This document shows positions 63,224 through 64,000 of a DNA stretch of 64,000 nt, piece by piece. Each line of letters begins with the position of its first letter. The stretch's first letter is position 1. The notes under the pieces are model-generated. The model ran no database searches. It saw nothing but the letters and a program-made list of their open reading frames with translations, and was not told where the DNA came from. The DNA is from Spartobacteria bacterium UBA695 (lineage in GTDB: Bacteria; Verrucomicrobiota; Verrucomicrobiia; Chthoniobacterales; Chthoniobacteraceae): assembly GCA_002298145.1 (NCBI GenBank), contig DBMP01000006.1:124001-188000 (forward strand), read 5' to 3'. The position numbers were made by a program, and so were the translations under genes.

Positions 63224-64000
63224 ATGCCACGGCTCCCCAAGCGCCCTGGAAACGCAAAGCGGAAGGTTCACCGATTCCAGACCGGCTCGGCATCGCTTAT
63301 CGGCGGCGCCGAGCCGTTCGACGTACCGGCACCGAGGCGCCAGCTCGTCATCCCGACGCGCGTCCTCAACACCGTCATCGCGGTCTTTCTGCTGCCGCTG
63401 GCGTTCGTCTGGACCAAGACGTTCTTCCGCATCTTCACGCGCGAGACGTTTAAATACCAGTACTGGGCCACCGAGGAATTCTGGTTTTTCTGCCTGGGCG
63501 GGCTGCTTTGGGGAATCGCCTTTTTCGGCCTGCCGCGGCGGGCGGTCAACTACGCCTACGTCTGGGGGCATGAGTTCACCCACGCCATCTGGGTCTGGCT
63601 GATGGGAGGCAAAGTCAGCGCGTTCGAAGTGCGCCGCGACGGCGGGCACATCCTCACCAACAAGAGCAACGTCTGGATCGCCCTGGCGCCCTATTTTTAT
63701 CCGCTCTACAGCGTGGCGGTGATCGTCTTTTACGCGCTCTGCTGGCTTTTCTGGGATATGACGCCGTATACGCGCTGGCTATTCCTGGCCCTCGGCATCA
63801 CGTGGACCTTCCATATGAGCTTTACGCTCTGGATGATCCCAAAGGGCCAGTCGGACCTCTCTCAGCACGGGACGTTTTTTTCGCTGGTGATCATTTACCT
63901 GGCCAATCTCGCGATCATCAGTGCCATGGTGGTAATCACCGCGCCGCACCTGACCGTTCATGGCTTCGGGCGCGAGTTCCTGCACAACTGCATCGAGCTT
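63224..64000 (+). CDS. Integral membrane protein with HExxH metalloprotease motif (3' truncated by window)
   Basis: The frame opens at the ATG at 63224 and runs 259 codons to the window edge with no stop. After a basic N-terminus (residues 1-45) there are about six hydrophobic helices. Near residue 115 lies VWGHEFTHAIWVWLMGGKVS: a zinc-protease HEFTH at the start of a membrane helix, followed by NVWIALAPYFYPLYSVAVI. This arrangement resembles site-2-protease-like (M50-type) membrane proteases, in which the second metal ligand lies further on. The family is not certain, and the C-terminus is unseen. It starts 28 bases after efp. Confidence 0.75.
   Translation, partial: MPRLPKRPGNAKRKVHRFQTGSASLIGGAEPFDVPAPRRQLVIPTRVLNTVIAVFLLPLAFVWTKTFFRIFTRETFKYQYWATEEFWFFCLGGLLWGIAFFGLPRRAVNYAYVWGHEFTHAIWVWLMGGKVSAFEVRRDGGHILTNKSNVWIALAPYFYPLYSVAVIVFYALCWLFWDMTPYTRWLFLALGITWTFHMSFTLWMIPKGQSDLSQHGTFFSLVIIYLANLAIISAMVVITAPHLTVHGFGREFLHNCIEL

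Overview
The window looks like the chromosome of a Gram-negative bacterium of the PVC superphylum, most likely Verrucomicrobiota. This is inferred from gene content, not from a marker gene search. The clues are a fused LpxC-FabZ gene followed by lpxA, an autotransporter-repeat surface protein with a PEP-CTERM tail, a DUF4159 protein, a FloA flotillin beside a proline-rich membrane protein, a LacI regulator of the type found beside verrucomicrobial glycosidases, an EF-P with a PGNLR loop, and mostly Shine-Dalgarno-free starts. Both window edges cut through genes.

Bases 1 to about 18,900 read as accessory, catabolic DNA. They hold the 3' end of a secreted carbohydrate-binding protein, a glutathionyl-hydroquinone reductase and a quinone-oxidoreductase-like protein. 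Next is a five-gene minus-strand unit (alanine dehydrogenase, class III aminotransferase, YqhD-type alcohol dehydrogenase, APC permease, outer-membrane porin) that could import an amino compound, remove its nitrogen through alanine and reduce the resulting aldehyde. Two large secreted glycosidases face a LacI-family regulator across a short control region that contains a ten-G tract. The block ends at a tRNA-Leu gene.

Bases 19,000 to 31,700 are a cell-envelope region: FloA and its proline-rich neighbour, an ABC exporter, a zinc-ribbon membrane protein, a B12-binding radical SAM protein, the PEP-CTERM surface protein, two dTDP-rhamnose genes, a HAD phosphatase and a secreted peptidoglycan amidase.

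Bases 31,900 to 64,000 are mostly housekeeping. They include glycolysis (gapA-pgk-tpiA), LemA with a DUF3137 protein, recO, and three queuosine-related genes (gluQ, queE, queG). They also include a polyprenyl synthase, carA, an FHA protein, a YebC-family protein, an unusually long rho, tagaturonate epimerase, argH, lipid A genes, a peroxiredoxin, a lipid kinase, an AsmA-like protein, a four-PAS histidine kinase, hemL, type IV pilus/type II secretion genes, kdsD and efp. The last gene is a membrane protein with an HEFTH metalloprotease motif that runs off the edge.

Two window-wide patterns stand out. Most start codons lack a Shine-Dalgarno sequence, and many have a run of C or pyrimidine directly upstream instead. 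Intergenic regions are rich in perfect hairpins, many without a U-tract.
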